DNA from: Bacteriovoracaceae bacterium
Lineage (GTDB): Bacteria; Bdellovibrionota; UBA1018
DNA length: 13,891 bases
Assembly: GCA_023250795.1 (NCBI GenBank)
Contig: JAHFAB010000007.1
Coordinates: forward strand, 1-13,891
Reading direction: 5' to 3'
Shown one piece after another: positions 6,562 to 12,686 of the stretch. The position numbers were made by a program, and so were the translations under genes. Under the pieces are notes generated by a model, which ran no database searches, was not told the DNA's origin, and was given only the letters and a program-made list of their open reading frames with translations. Numbering within the stretch: the first letter of the stretch is position 1; the number at the start of each line of letters is the position of its first letter.

Positions 6562-7575
6562 TTACCCATGCCTCAGATAGGGCCGCATCTTCTCCATCCC
6601 AAAACTATCAATCGCACTCAGTCGATTATGACAAGCGCACAGAACAGTAAGGTTTTCTTGTTCAGAGCTCCCACCCATCGCTACGGGAATGATGTGTTCT
6701 ACTTGCAAAAAATGTTTTTCAGTACAGCGTTTACCTGTAATCTCTGAAAAATAGGTGCACTGCTCTCCTGCTCGATAAAAGGCAGTTTTTTTCGCAGAAA
6801 CTGAGATATAAACTCGCGATGCCCGAGGCTGTTTACAGGAAGAGCCCACTTCCGCTGAGGAAGTGGAGTTTGGCCTGGCAAAAGCTTTGCTCACCCCATT
6901 TTTAGCACCTCGCACTTCCTCTGAAGAAGTAGCGCCCACCGCAGCAACACCCTTTTCTTTTTTAAGCGCCTTCCTCAATCCACTTTTAAAAATCTCAGCG
7001 TAGCTTGGGTCTGAGTTCCCCTTCTGTTGTAACTTTGCCTTCATCTCAGCGATCAGCTCCATCAGTTCTTCATCTGCTACTAAACGAAGTTCAGATTGAG
7101 TTCCGTTCAATACTCTGACTTTTTCTTTTGGAAATGCCTCAGGTGAGATCTCTGCAAAAACCTTTTCTGCCTCTACTCGTGATTTACTCTCCACCTGCTT
7201 GAGAAGTTCCTGTTTTTCTTCTTTCGAGTATTTCTTGTCTCTTCTGTAGTTTTCGTGACGCACAAATTTCTGAAACGATCCTATGACGGAAAGACTGAGA
7301 TCTCCTTTTTCCAATGACTCTTTGATTTCTGGAAGTTCTAAAGACAGGCGCATGGCGTCTATACGAAGTTGGGCACCGGAGTTGCAGTATTTTAGATGCT
7401 GAGTGCAATACTCAAACATGCTGCTAAACCCGAGGCGAGCATAAAGTCGTCTACTCTGGATCTCACGCAGGTGATCTAAAACTAGGTTTGTGCTCTCGCG
7501 TTCTACTAAAACAGCTTTTTCTGTCTGTTCCAGAAGCTCTGAGTCGGATAGTTTTCTGATGTCGATTGTTTTCAT
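6562..7575 (-). CDS. HNH endonuclease, Bdellovibrio-type multicopy family
   Basis: 337 aa. The N-terminal half (residues 10-150: LVLDHLREIQSRRLYARLGF, SMFEYCTQHLKY, AQLRIDAMRL, GDLSLSVIG) is the helical region that accompanies HNH domains in the multicopy family I know from Bdellovibrio genomes. The HNH nuclease is C-terminal: Cys273 and Cys284 as likely zinc ligands, the catalytic core VEHIIPVAMGG with His294, Asn308, then LCACHN with Cys313 and His316. A low-complexity linker (210-250) holds two copies of a TSSxEV segment encoded by similar small hairpins. The ATG at 7575 has a strong AGGTGA about 3 nt upstream, which overlaps a 7-bp inverted repeat. Substrate is unknown; it may be a selfish or DNA-uptake-related nuclease. 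Nothing here pairs it with a methylase or an immunity protein. Confidence 0.85.
   Translation of the reverse strand: MKTIDIRKLSDSELLEQTEKAVLVERESTNLVLDHLREIQSRRLYARLGFSSMFEYCTQHLKYCNSGAQLRIDAMRLSLELPEIKESLEKGDLSLSVIGSFQKFVRHENYRRDKKYSKEEKQELLKQVESKSRVEAEKVFAEISPEAFPKEKVRVLNGTQSELRLVADEELMELIAEMKAKLQQKGNSDPSYAEIFKSGLRKALKKEKGVAAVGATSSEEVRGAKNGVSKAFARPNSTSSAEVGSSCKQPRASRVYISVSAKKTAFYRAGEQCTYFSEITGKRCTEKHFLQVEHIIPVAMGGSSEQENLTVLCACHNRLSAIDSFGMEKMRPYLRHG
6846..6930. repeat. Two copies of a 17-bp hairpin inside the HNH gene
   Basis: ACTTCCGCTGAGGAAGT (6848-6864) and ACTTCCTCTGAAGAAGT (6914-6930) match at 15 of 17 positions and both fold on themselves; the first extends to 8-bp arms at 6846-6866. 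They encode the two TSSxEV segments of the linker between the helical and nuclease domains. Confidence 0.6.
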
Positions 7576-7580
7576 AATTC

Positions 7581-7603
7581 ACCTCATATTTCTATGATGA
7601 GGT
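7581..7603 (-). promoter_or_regulatory. Inverted repeat covering the HNH gene ribosome-binding site
   Basis: ACCTCAT (7581-7587) pairs with ATGAGGT (7597-7603) around a 9-nt loop. The HNH Shine-Dalgarno AGGTGA occupies 7584-7579 on the minus strand, so the stem would hide part of it in mRNA. It might also be an operator. Weak -35/-10-like hexamers, TTGTTT and TATGAC, lie at 7629-7624 and 7607-7602 on the minus strand. Confidence 0.4.
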
Positions 7604-7737
7604 CATACCAAATAATTTACTAAAAACAACTAAAAAATAGCTTTTATTAAGAATAAATAAAATTAAAAATAGTCATTTTTTCGCACACATCCAGAAACAC
7701 GCCCGAAGAAGTTCGGCTCACTCCTTTTGGAGACTAT

Positions 7738-7884
7738 TCAAAAAAAAGGGAAATCTGAATTATCAGACTTCCCTTTTGATTCGCTCACAAGTCTTTGACC
7801 AGACCCGTGAATCATTTGAGTGGGTTCAACTTCAACTTCTACTTTTTCAACATCAGCTTCAACAGTTCCACTCAGCGAAATTTT
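7738..7884 (-). other. In-frame open extension after three stop codons of the lipoprotein
   Basis: The lipoprotein frame ends with TAA TGA TAA (7893-7885), then stays open for 48 codons to TGA at 7738-7740. The extension reads ISLSGTVEADVEKVEVEV and on to SDNSDFPFF, an acidic, Val/Glu-rich sequence unlike random noncoding DNA. No ATG, GTG or TTG initiates it; the first ATG lies mid-way. The terminator stem overlaps its last codons. It may be a lost C-terminal segment, a remnant of another gene, or chance. Confidence 0.3.
7744..7777 (-). terminator. Rho-independent terminator behind the lipoprotein gene
   Basis: Arms of 15 bp at 7744-7758 and 7763-7777 with a 4-nt loop. On the minus-strand RNA all pairs form (one as G-U), and the stem is followed by a run of U from the A tract at 7740-7747. 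It is oriented for the lipoprotein gene ending at 7891, about 115 bp upstream on that strand. It insulates the HNH gene from the lipoprotein transcript. Confidence 0.8.
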
Positions 7885-7890
7885 TTATCA

Positions 7891-8646
7891 TTACAGAGCA
7901 CCTGTAAACTCAATGACTTTTCCATTTCCAGAATTATTCGTGTAAAGATAAATATTCCCTAAATAAAGTCGATTCCCTTCGCGAATATTGAGCACAATCG
8001 CCAGTCCACAAACTTGGTCTTGCGGTTGTACTGGAGCAGGAGCTCCATAGGGGCTTCCACCGTAGGGACTGCCGCCGTAGGGGCTTCCGTAAGGACTACT
8101 GTAAGGGTTGTAAGGTTGCTGATAACCTCCGTAGCCACCTGTATAAGGAGAGCTATAGGTTTGGATGTAAGTTTGAATTTCTCCCGCAGCATTAGCTGTC
8201 CCTGCTTGTGTAGGACTTCCTGAGGTCGGAGTAATAGTCATTCGAACATATCCCTTTGGACTATATCCTTCATAGGTCATGCCAGGTCCACCTTGACTGC
8301 CGTAAGGATTTTGAACGGCATGTACGTTGGGATCTACATAGATTTGACCGATATTTCTCCCTGCAAATTTTGCTGGGATGGGTAAAAAACTTTGATTGTT
8401 TTGAGGGATTTGTCCCACAGCAATTTCTCCAGAGGATCCAGGTTGATAAAAATACATATTATTTGCAGTGAAACTGATTGGTTGTCCAAGGGGAACACAC
8501 CCACCGCCACTGTAAGGGGCGGGTTGGCCACCAGGGGTTCCACCGCGGTTTTCTACTGGCTCAGATTTTCCACATCCAGCAAGCAGAGCTGCGATACTTA
8601 ATATTACGATGGCTGTCGCAATTCGCTTTAAACGAGCACTAAACAT
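7891..8646 (-). CDS. Lipoprotein with Pro-Tyr-Gly repeats
   Basis: 251 aa from the ATG at 8646. That start is chosen because GGAGGTAGTT sits immediately upstream and the N-terminus then forms a clean lipoprotein signal, MFSARLKRIATAIVILSIAALLAGC, with lipobox LAGC and Cys25 as the lipidated residue. A longer in-frame start at 8760 has no such support. The middle of the protein is a beta-type region (ISFTANNMYFYQPGSSGEIAVGQIP). Residues about 160-205 are low-complexity, GGYGGYQQPYNPYSSPYG followed by PYGGS repeats, and the C-terminal 40 residues (CGLAIVLNIREGNRLYLGNIYLYTNN) end it. No family recognised. Location is the periplasmic face of the inner or outer membrane; Gly rather than Asp at +2 allows outer-membrane sorting. 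A sigma-54-type promoter lies upstream and an intrinsic terminator downstream. Confidence 0.82.
   Translation of the reverse strand: MFSARLKRIATAIVILSIAALLAGCGKSEPVENRGGTPGGQPAPYSGGGCVPLGQPISFTANNMYFYQPGSSGEIAVGQIPQNNQSFLPIPAKFAGRNIGQIYVDPNVHAVQNPYGSQGGPGMTYEGYSPKGYVRMTITPTSGSPTQAGTANAAGEIQTYIQTYSSPYTGGYGGYQQPYNPYSSPYGSPYGGSPYGGSPYGAPAPVQPQDQVCGLAIVLNIREGNRLYLGNIYLYTNNSGNGKVIEFTGAL
8048..8110 (-). repeat. Short tandem repeat coding for PYGGS units
   Basis: Units of 15, 15, 12, 12 and 9 bp each begin TAGGG or TAAGG on the plus strand (8048, 8063, 8078, 8090, 8102). They encode the PYG(G)S run of the lipoprotein. All unit lengths are multiples of 3, so gain or loss of units keeps the frame. 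Confidence 0.7.
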
Positions 8647-8725
8647 AACTACCTCCACACAACATCTACTACTTGCAACGGTCACTTTCACATTGGTTCC
8701 GTCACATGCTCTCATTGATGTAATA

Positions 8726-8742
8726 AGCAAGTGCCATGCCAA
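8726..8742 (-). promoter_or_regulatory. Predicted sigma-54 promoter of the lipoprotein gene
   Basis: Minus strand reads TTGGCATGGCACTTGCT. Against the sigma-54 consensus YTGGCAC-N5-TTGCW every fixed base matches except the seventh (T for C), with the required GG and GC spacing. Transcription would start near 8714, about 70 nt before the ATG at 8646. Sigma-54 promoters need an enhancer-binding activator; no activator gene is in the window, and the AT-rich 8743-8850 segment could hold its sites. Confidence 0.55.
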
Positions 8743-8850
8743 CTGGGTCAAAAAAAACACATTGGCATTTTTATTTATAATTTATTGAATTAGTTGGATA
8801 TTTTGTTTTTATGTTTTTAAACTTTTTTGGTTTAATAAATCTAAAACCTG

Positions 8851-9666
8851 TCAATTTATTTTACAACTGCTTAGTTCTAAGAGAGATCGGGGGGTATTTT
8901 TCTTAATTTTAAAATAATGAACCGCCTGAGCTATCGCCCTGCCTATGGAGCGCCTTCCCTCTCGGGAAAGCACTAAACTTCGGTCTTTTGCACTATTGAG
9001 AAAGCCAGCTTCGACTAAAACGCTCGGCATGTCAGCTCCCAGAAGCACATGAAAGAGGGCTTGTTTGACCCCACGGTTTTTGGGGCGTTTAAAGTGAGTG
9101 ACAGAGTTTAAGAGGTGGCTTTGTAGGCTACACGCCAATCGTTTACTTTCTGAGAGATTTGCGTCGAGTCTTAAATCTTTGAGAATAAGTGCAACATCCA
9201 ATGGAGGGGAGTCCTCAGTTTGTGGAGAGAGTATTTTGTTTTCTAAGTGAGCGAGTCGTTTGGAGGAGGCGTCGGTTGTATTATTTAAAATATATGTCTC
9301 AAAACCCTCTGCTGTGTTCTGACGGCGGGGACGGGTGGAGTTCATATGAATGGAAAGAAAAACATCTGCGTGGAGTTTGTTGGCAAGTGAAGTTCTCACG
9401 GAGAGTGGGACTTCGACATCTGAGGTGCGAGTTAAGATGACGTCTTCGCCCCCAATTCGGAGTTGCTCTGCGGTTTCTTTGGCAAGAAGGAGTGTGATTT
9501 CTTTTTCAGAGAGGATTTGTGCGCCTCCATTGTAAACAGTGCCAAAGTCAGAGCCACCGTGCCCGGGATCGATGACGATGCGGAGAGACGAGCTTGGATA
9601 TGTGCTTGCCCAGGAGAGAGAGCTTAAGAGGAGGGGCCAGAGTGTTTTGTGTTTCAGTTTAAGCAT
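8851..9666 (-). CDS. N-acetylmuramoyl-L-alanine amidase (Amidase_3)
   Basis: 271 aa. It cleaves the amide bond between N-acetylmuramic acid and the stem peptide in peptidoglycan, using one zinc ion. All family motifs are present: IDPGHGG with His36, SEKE with Glu54, LSIHMNS with His107 (the three zinc ligands), and VLVEAGFLNS with catalytic Glu219. The N-terminus (KHKTLWPLLLSSLSWA) is a short export signal, so the enzyme acts in the periplasm. No AMIN or LysM targeting domain is attached, so this is a bare catalytic domain of the AmiA/AmiC/CwlD type. An insert of about 45 residues between the second His and the catalytic Glu (near 135-175) corresponds to where AmiC-type enzymes have a regulatory helix. 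The ATG at 9666 has AAGGA about 10 nt upstream. It is divergent from mutY. Confidence 0.92.
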   Translation of the reverse strand: MLKLKHKTLWPLLLSSLSWASTYPSSSLRIVIDPGHGGSDFGTVYNGGAQILSEKEITLLLAKETAEQLRIGGEDVILTRTSDVEVPLSVRTSLANKLHADVFLSIHMNSTRPRRQNTAEGFETYILNNTTDASSKRLAHLENKILSPQTEDSPPLDVALILKDLRLDANLSESKRLACSLQSHLLNSVTHFKRPKNRGVKQALFHVLLGADMPSVLVEAGFLNSAKDRSLVLSREGRRSIGRAIAQAVHYFKIKKNTPRSLLELSSCKIN

Positions 9667-9670
9667 CGCG

Positions 9671-9706
9671 TCGAGTCCTTCGAGTAGCTAAGGCGATTAG
9701 CTAGGC
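9671..9706. repeat. Short direct repeats in the amidase-mutY divergent gap
   Basis: TCGAGT occurs at 9671-9676 and 9680-9685, and TAGCTAAGGC (9685-9694) is echoed by TAGCTAGGC (9698-9706). They fill the gap between the divergent amidase and mutY genes, where both promoters must lie. They could be regulator sites or chance. Confidence 0.3.
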
Positions 9707-9753
9707 AAAAATCATTCTTGCCCTTTCTTTTGAGCATATGGGATGAAGTGAAT

Positions 9754-10806
9754 GTGAGCAAGTCCAGACTGAGATCATTCGAACATTCGCTAAAAAAGTT
9801 ACAAGACTGGTTCATGCGCCAAAAACGTGTCTTACCTTGGCGCGAGGCGCCGACGCTCTACCGTGTTTGGATTTCTGAAATTATGCTTCAGCAAACTCAG
9901 GTGGCGACTGTGATCCCTTATTTTGAGCGTTTTATAAAGCGTTTTCCTGACGTCGAAACTTTGGCGCGTGCAGAGGAAGACGACGTTCTTCTTCATTGGG
10001 CAGGGCTTGGGTATTACTCTCGGGCGAGAAACCTCTACCGTGCTGCAAAGCAGATTTTTTCGGAGGGTGGTTTTCCAAAATGTAGGGAGGGATGGCTTTC
10101 CCTTCCGGGGATTGGTCCTTACACGGCTGGAGCTATTCTTTCAATTGCGCTCGATCAGCCCGAACCTATTTTGGATGGAAATGTGGAAAGAGTTTTATCG
10201 CGCGTGAGGAGAGTGGGGCGCGAGGAGGGGGATGTTGAGTTTAAGTCCAGACTCTGGAAGCTTTCTCTGATTTTTGTAGAAAAAGGATTTTCTCATTCAA
10301 TTAGGCCCAGTGTTTTAAACCAAGCACTCATGGAACTCGGTGCGACTGTTTGCACACCCGGAAACCCAAAGTGTAGTGTGTGTCCATTAGCTGGGATTTG
10401 TCAGGCGCGCGTGTGTGGCGAGGTCGAATCTTTTCCTCCTCGCAAACCAGCTAAAAAATGGGTGCAAGTTCACGAAGAATTGCACTGTGTTTTGGCTGAG
10501 GTCGTGGGAGTCGGGAGTATTATGCTGCGGCGTCGTAGAAAAGGCGAGTGGCGTGAAGGGCTTTGGGATTTATTAGAGAGTGCTCCGGTTTCTAAGGCAG
10601 TGAATTTGGGCATTGTAGAAACCCGGCACGTTGTCACAAATCACAAAATTTTTAGAAAAACACAGGTGTGGAAGTTGGAGGATTCGCAGGGGTGGGGCGT
10701 TGCAGAGCCAGATTCGGAGCTGCGCTGGTTTTCTCTTGGATCAGATGAGTTGCCCATGGGTTCTGCACTGAGGAAAACGTTGGAGAAGGTGCGGGAGATG
10801 TTTTAG
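9754..10806 (+). CDS. mutY: Adenine DNA glycosylase MutY
   Basis: About 350 aa. It removes adenine mispaired with 8-oxoguanine or guanine in base-excision repair. Numbering from the GTG at 9754: LPWRE near 27-31, catalytic Glu42 in SEIMLQQTQVATVIPYFERF, helix-hairpin-helix LPGIGPYTAGAI (about 117-128), and catalytic Asp141 in ILDGNVERVLSR. The 4Fe-4S loop is Cys200-x6-Cys207-x2-Cys210-x5-Cys216 (VCTPGNPKCSVCPLAGIC). The C-terminal third is the NUDIX-like 8-oxoG recognition domain, with RRRRKGEWREGLWDLLES and RHVVTNHKIF. The frame is open upstream to a TTG at 9718, but the GTG at 9754 gives an N-terminus close to E. coli MutY in length; the GTG at 9748 is also possible. No strong ribosome-binding site decides it. 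The stop lies 6 bp from the convergent ATPase stop. Confidence 0.95.
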   Translation: MSKSRLRSFEHSLKKLQDWFMRQKRVLPWREAPTLYRVWISEIMLQQTQVATVIPYFERFIKRFPDVETLARAEEDDVLLHWAGLGYYSRARNLYRAAKQIFSEGGFPKCREGWLSLPGIGPYTAGAILSIALDQPEPILDGNVERVLSRVRRVGREEGDVEFKSRLWKLSLIFVEKGFSHSIRPSVLNQALMELGATVCTPGNPKCSVCPLAGICQARVCGEVESFPPRKPAKKWVQVHEELHCVLAEVVGVGSIMLRRRRKGEWREGLWDLLESAPVSKAVNLGIVETRHVVTNHKIFRKTQVWKLEDSQGWGVAEPDSELRWFSLGSDELPMGSALRKTLEKVREMF

Positions 10807-10812
10807 TGGCAC

Positions 10813-11949
10813 CTAAAGATACTTCAGTATTTCTACCAAAAACTGCTGCACAGGTATGATCTCTATTTTTCCATGACGATAGGCCTTGCTTCCTCCGTAA
10901 AGAAGATAGGTTTTGGCAATGGCATAATCATTTGTAAATTCTAGCAGTCCTCTTACATCATCATTACGAATTCTTGAAGATGCCTTCACTTCAATCGCAA
11001 TCAGTCCTCTTTCTCCATAGAGTACAAAATCGACTTCAAGGTGGTCTCGAGTCCTCCAGAAAAAAATTTCGTATCCTAATTTTTTATAACTATTTTGTGC
11101 AATTAACTCTTGGAGCACCAGAGTTTCAAGAGCAGTGCCTCGTGCTTCAGAATCAGAGTCCAGAGGTCCCCTAGGACGTAAAGTTTGAAAAACTCCTACA
11201 TCAAAAAAATAAAATTTTCTGTGTTTTATTAACTCACGTTTGGCACGTTTTGAAAAAACAGGTAGCTCATAAGAGAGTAATAAATCATTGAGCAAGCTAA
11301 AATAATTTGTGACAGTTCTCCTTTCAACCCCACAATCGCTTGCAACTGCAGATATATTCAGAACACTCCCTTGAGAAAAGCTTGCAGCTTGAAGAAATCG
11401 GTTAAACCCAGAGAGATCACTGACCAAGCCTTCTAGTCTGACCTCAAGATCAATGTAAGTTTGGATATATGATTTTAAAAAAACGACCGGATTTTCACTG
11501 GTCCAAGATTTTGGCAAAAGCCCAGTTTTTAGTGCTTTCTCAATTATAAAGTCTTTTCCGATTTCTTCGATAGTTAATGGATAAAAATGTTCTACAAGTG
11601 CTCTTCCAGCTAAGAGGTTCACTCCTTGTTTTTTTATTTTCCGAGTACTTGATCCAGTCAGAATAAAGTGTAAGTCTTTACGTAGCTCAATCAATCGATG
11701 AACTTCGTCAAGGATGGTGGGTAGTTTTTGTACTTCATCGATTATGACTGGACCTTTGTAATTTTCTCCAATTCTCAATTCTAGGTTTTTAGATGATTGC
11801 GAAAGATCAAATAAAACATCTCCTTCGAGTAAGTCAAAATAGGGTGCATTTTTATAGTGGGTTTTTAACCAATTTGTTTTTCCGGTGCCTCTCGGCCCAA
11901 AAATGAAGTAGCTTTCTTTTTTGGATATCTTTAAAGTTCTGTCAAACAC
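10813..11949 (-). CDS. AAA ATPase with C-terminal DUF4143 domain
   Basis: 378 aa from the GTG at 11949. Family members usually begin M-F/Y-D-R-x-L just before the P-loop strand, and here the GTG gives MFDRTLKISKKESYFIFGPRGTGKT. The frame extends to a TTG at 12006 with no support. Walker A is residues 18-25 (GPRGTGKT) and Walker B is GPVIIDEVQKLP; LHFILTGSSTRKIKKQGVNLLAGRALVEHFYPLT is the typical follow-on. A helix-turn-helix-like segment (ISAVASDCGVERRTVTNYFSLLNDLL) and KFYFFDVGVF precede the DUF4143 nuclease-like core LEVDFVL plus LIAIEVKAS (D...ExK). It is a paralogue of the truncated gene at 1-559. It lies between mutY and mutS as an apparent accessory gene and has no obvious terminator in the 6 bp before mutY. 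Confidence 0.88.
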   Translation of the reverse strand: MFDRTLKISKKESYFIFGPRGTGKTNWLKTHYKNAPYFDLLEGDVLFDLSQSSKNLELRIGENYKGPVIIDEVQKLPTILDEVHRLIELRKDLHFILTGSSTRKIKKQGVNLLAGRALVEHFYPLTIEEIGKDFIIEKALKTGLLPKSWTSENPVVFLKSYIQTYIDLEVRLEGLVSDLSGFNRFLQAASFSQGSVLNISAVASDCGVERRTVTNYFSLLNDLLLSYELPVFSKRAKRELIKHRKFYFFDVGVFQTLRPRGPLDSDSEARGTALETLVLQELIAQNSYKKLGYEIFFWRTRDHLEVDFVLYGERGLIAIEVKASSRIRNDDVRGLLEFTNDYAIAKTYLLYGGSKAYRHGKIEIIPVQQFLVEILKYL

Positions 11950-11950
11950 A

Positions 11951-11977
11951 TTTCCATTTTTACATAAAATATGGAAA
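11951..11977. promoter_or_regulatory. Inverted repeat upstream of the ATPase GTG start
   Basis: TTTCCATTTTT (11951-11961) and AAATATGGAAA (11967-11977) form 11-bp arms with one mismatch around a 5-nt loop. The dyad ends one base from the GTG at 11949. It is weaker than those before the plus-strand ATPase genes but in the same position, so it may be an autoregulatory operator. Confidence 0.35.
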
Positions 11978-12015
11978 TAAGCAAGACATTTTTTATATAG
12001 GTTCAATAATGGAGA

Positions 12016-12063
12016 GTGTACGGTGAGCTGTAAGCAGTGAGCCGTTACCTGTGAAAGTGACAG
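12016..12063. repeat. Degenerate 7-nt tandem repeat after the minus four-helix-bundle gene
   Basis: The plus strand reads in consecutive units GTGTACG, GTGAGCT, GTAAGCA, GTGAGCC, GTTACCT, then GTGAAA (6 nt) and GTGACAG, consensus GTGAGCN. The first four units lie downstream of the frame's original stop (12045-12047) on the minus strand and the rest run into its last codons. A further GTGAGCT occurs at 12075-12081. Confidence 0.55.
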
Positions 12064-12101
12064 AGACGGTATAAGTGAGCTGCGAGGATATCGGCTTGTT
12101 C
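12045..12101 (-). pseudogene. Severed C-terminus of the minus four-helix-bundle gene
   Basis: Directly after the TAA at 12104-12102 the same frame continues EQADILAAHLYRLCHFHR and stops at TAA 12047-12045. The segment ADILAAHLYRLC aligns with the C-terminus of the plus copy (SDSLAACLYRL) and is the usual last helix of this family. One nonsense codon (TTG TAA GAA) therefore separates it from the rest of the gene. Confidence 0.75.
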
Positions 12102-12341
12102 TTACAACTTCTCAGTACCGAAAAGAGTAAGTAGTGTTTGAACTTCTCGAAGTGAACCAAGAGCAGTGAAGTAAAACTTCTTTCTGTCTCTTTCAGTGGG
12201 TTTAGCAGCTCCTTCTGACAAGTTAAGTGGGATACTCAAAAGCGCTCGATCAAACTGATCCTTTGCAATACTGGAAAGTTTAAGCCCCTGACAAGCTTTA
12301 TAAAATTCCTTAGCAAGTTCGTAAGTTCTGAAGTTTTTCAT
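12102..12341 (-). CDS. Four-helix-bundle protein (23S rRNA intervening-sequence type), cut short by an in-frame stop
   Basis: 79 aa from the ATG at 12341, which has AGGAG 9 nt upstream; reading further upstream only runs through the opposite gene. Family hallmarks are visible: FRTYELAKEFYKA, QFDRALLSIPLNLSEG and KKFYFTALGSLREVQTLL (compare the family pattern RA..SI..N..EG...GSL.E.Q). The family includes proteins encoded in 23S rRNA intervening sequences and the Avd accessory protein of diversity-generating retroelements. No rRNA or reverse transcriptase is here. It is about three-quarters identical to the plus copy at 12381. The stop at 12102 removes the last helix, which is still readable downstream, so the product is probably a broken or shortened bundle. 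Confidence 0.78.
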   Translation of the reverse strand: MKNFRTYELAKEFYKACQGLKLSSIAKDQFDRALLSIPLNLSEGAAKPTERDRKKFYFTALGSLREVQTLLTLFGTEKL

Positions 12342-12436
12342 AATTTTTTTCTCCTCGCCCAAGGGTAGGAGAAAAAAATTATGAAAAACTTCAGAACTTA
12401 CGAACTTGCTAAGGAATTTTATAAAGCTTGTCAGGG
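12286..12436. repeat. Perfect 70-bp inverted repeat with 11-bp spacer joining two four-helix-bundle genes
   Basis: Positions 12286-12355 are the exact reverse complement of 12367-12436. The arms contain AGGAG, the A-rich leader, the ATG and the first 56 coding bases of each gene. Beyond the arms the two genes still match in blocks, for example TTTGATCGAGCGCTTTTGAG and GGTTCACTTCGAGAAGTTCA. Only 39 bp separate the two start codons. Confidence 0.9.
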
Positions 12437-12686
12437 CTTGAACTTCAAAGCTCCATTCAAAGATCAATTTGATCGAGCGCTTTTGAGTATCGTATTAAAC
12501 CTTGCCGAGGGATCAGCTAAACCCACTAGAAAAGATAGAAAAAAATTTTATGCAATTTCACTGGGTTCACTTCGAGAAGTTCAGGTGATACTTGATCTTT
12601 GTGGATACTCACAAGAACTCCATGCATCTGATTCACTTGCAGCCTGTTTGTACCGATTAATCCAAAACCCAGGTGGTTTTTCCTGA
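12381..12686 (+). CDS. Four-helix-bundle protein (23S rRNA intervening-sequence type)
   Basis: 101 aa, near the lower end for the family. ATG at 12381 with AGGAG 9 nt upstream. The same hallmarks as the minus copy are present (MKNFRTYELAKEFYKACQGL, QFDRALLSIVLNLAEG, KKFYAISLGSLREVQ), with an intact final helix, ASDSLAACLYRLIQ. The last residues, NPGGFS, look like a poorly conserved tail. Such proteins form small helical bundles that oligomerise and may bind nucleic acid in the Avd case; the role of free-standing copies is unknown. There is no room for an ordinary promoter between it and the minus copy, so its promoter must lie within the opposite gene or be very compact. It is followed at once by degenerate 7-nt repeats. 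Confidence 0.82.
   Translation: MKNFRTYELAKEFYKACQGLNFKAPFKDQFDRALLSIVLNLAEGSAKPTRKDRKKFYAISLGSLREVQVILDLCGYSQELHASDSLAACLYRLIQNPGGFS

Noticed and set aside
8048..8110. Repeat run considered as CRISPR
   Set aside because: Units of 9-15 bp without spacers that encode in-frame PYGGS; it is coding repeat, not CRISPR.
8647..8760. Longer start for the lipoprotein at 8760
   Set aside because: It would bury the lipoprotein signal 38 residues inside and lacks a ribosome-binding site, and the predicted sigma-54 promoter lies within that stretch.
8854..8866. CCTGTCAA near the amidase stop as a half-copy of the palindrome arm at 711-718
   Set aside because: Eight bases only, with no dyad partner; chance match is likely.
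11936..11946. TTGACA just inside the minus ATPase gene
   Set aside because: It encodes the conserved Phe-Asp after the start codon and no -10 element follows at the right spacing.
11950..12006. TTG start at 12006 for the minus ATPase
   Set aside because: The extra 19 residues do not match the family N-terminus and no ribosome-binding site precedes the TTG. The GTG at 11949 gives the usual start.
12342..12467. N-terminal extension of the minus four-helix-bundle frame (42 extra codons)
   Set aside because: It is the antisense of the divergent copy, kept open by the inverted repeat. The ATG at 12341 with AGGAG and family alignment marks the true start.
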